Positions 5,082-5,417 of a stretch of DNA of 5,417 nt are shown one piece after another. Positions within the stretch are counted from its first letter, which is position 1; each line of letters starts with the position of its first letter. Source of the DNA: Synechococcales cyanobacterium PMM_0073 (lineage in GTDB: Bacteria; Cyanobacteriota; Cyanobacteriia; Elainellales; Elainellaceae); NCBI GenBank assembly GCA_949127695.1, contig CASBQH010000243.1, forward strand, positions 1 through 5,417, in the 5' to 3' direction. A program made the position numbers and the translations under genes. The notes below the pieces were generated by a model, which had not been told where the DNA came from, made no database searches, and was given only the letters and a program-made list of their open reading frames with translations.

Positions 5082-5417
5082 CTAAAGCCCCGCCTTGGAG
5101 GCGCGCCATGCTGTGACGGCAGTAATGCTGAGCAGCAGCGCGATTCCGGGCGTGACGCAGGGCAGCCAGACTGCGCCCCAGACTGAGCCCCAGACTGAGC
5201 CAGTGAAGATCAAATAGCTGCTGCCGACCAGAATAATCAGGCCAGTCGCGGCAGCTATTGCCAAATGCAGCGGGTGACGCAGCCAGACGAAGCTGCTGCC
5301 TACAATTGCCCAGCCGCCAATCCACAGCAGTTCTGCCCAGTCAGGCCATGCCCGCAGCAGTGACATTTGGCCGGTGGCGACGCTGAGCAGCTGGCTGACC
5401 ATCTGGGCATGTACCAC
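5082..5417 (-). CDS. CHASE2 domain membrane protein, C-terminal fragment (5' part beyond window)
   Basis: Only the last 111 residues are visible; the N-terminus lies past the right edge, so the GTG at the edge should not be taken as the start. The motif HAQMVSQLL followed by WPDWAELLWIGGWAIVG resembles the end of the extracytoplasmic CHASE2 sensor domain entering its three membrane helices (about 29-46, 51-71 and 85-104 of the fragment). The protein ends seven residues after the last helix, so no kinase or cyclase domain follows; any other domain must lie upstream. Some cyanobacterial CHASE2 proteins end this way, reportedly with a CHAT-like domain in front, but that cannot be seen here. An internal repeat GSVW-GSVW-GAVW lies between helices 2 and 3. 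The gene converges on the VKOR gene with 13 bp between the stop codons. The CHASE2 call rests on recalled family pattern. Confidence 0.75.
   Translation of the reverse strand: MVHAQMVSQLLSVATGQMSLLRAWPDWAELLWIGGWAIVGSSFVWLRHPLHLAIAAATGLIILVGSSYLIFTGSVWGSVWGAVWLPCVTPGIALLLSITAVTAWRASKAGL
5166..5201. repeat. Three tandem 12-bp units within the CHASE2 gene
   Basis: On the plus strand CCAGACTG-C-GCC (5166-5177) is followed by two exact copies of CCAGACTGAGCC (5178-5189 and 5190-5201); the first differs at one base. The unit is in frame and encodes the minus-strand tetrapeptide series GSVW, GSVW, GAVW (fragment residues 73-84). It looks like an in-frame slippage expansion in the turn between two membrane helices. 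Confidence 0.85.

Noticed and set aside
5091..5103. Short hairpin CGCCT-TGG-AGGCG as a terminator at the gene convergence
   Set aside because: It lies inside the last codons of the CHASE2 gene, its loop is only three bases, and the bases after it on the minus strand (GGGCTTTAGAATTTT) give only an interrupted T-run. It is too weak to annotate.

Overview
The window looks like an ordinary chromosomal segment of a cyanobacterium, probably a moderately GC-rich one (base composition was not computed). The evidence is a photosystem I biogenesis protein (BtpA), a CrhR-type cyanobacterial RNA helicase directly downstream of rimO, a VKOR-thioredoxin fusion of the cyanobacterial/plastid type, a CHASE2 protein, and one HIP1 palindrome (GCGATCGC). 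I see no rRNA, tRNA, insertion sequence, phage gene or CRISPR array. Species cannot be told from this sequence alone.

Left part (1-2676, minus strand): rimO, a radical-SAM methylthiotransferase acting on ribosomal protein S12, is followed after about 140 bp by the 5' three quarters of a DEAD-box helicase gene (crhR-like), cut by the left edge of the window. This rimO-crhR order matches the dicistronic operon known from Synechocystis PCC 6803, where the transcript is processed upstream of crhR. The spacer here holds a good ribosome binding site and an imperfect hairpin followed by a U-rich run.

Middle (2677-3038) is a divergent intergenic region with the HIP1 site, a candidate promoter facing right and an exact 11-bp direct repeat with a 22-bp period. 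It is followed on the plus strand by btpA (3039-3914). The next spacer (3915-4090) is rich in repeats: a 12-bp repeat with a 15-bp period, a perfect 17-bp tandem duplication and two inverted repeats with 7-bp arms. It leads into the VKOR-thioredoxin gene (4091-5068).

Right end (5082-5417, minus strand) is the C-terminal part of a CHASE2 membrane protein, convergent with the VKOR gene with only 13 bp between stop codons. A 12-bp triplicate inside it encodes the tetrapeptide repeat GSVW-GSVW-GAVW between two membrane helices.

Functionally there are two themes: translation/RNA metabolism (rimO, crhR) and photosynthetic membrane biogenesis (btpA, and the lumenal disulfide-forming VKOR). I found no convincing sign of an undescribed system. 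The best leads are an Asp-to-His change in helicase motif V, the repeat-rich VKOR leader, and the processing/hairpin region between rimO and crhR.
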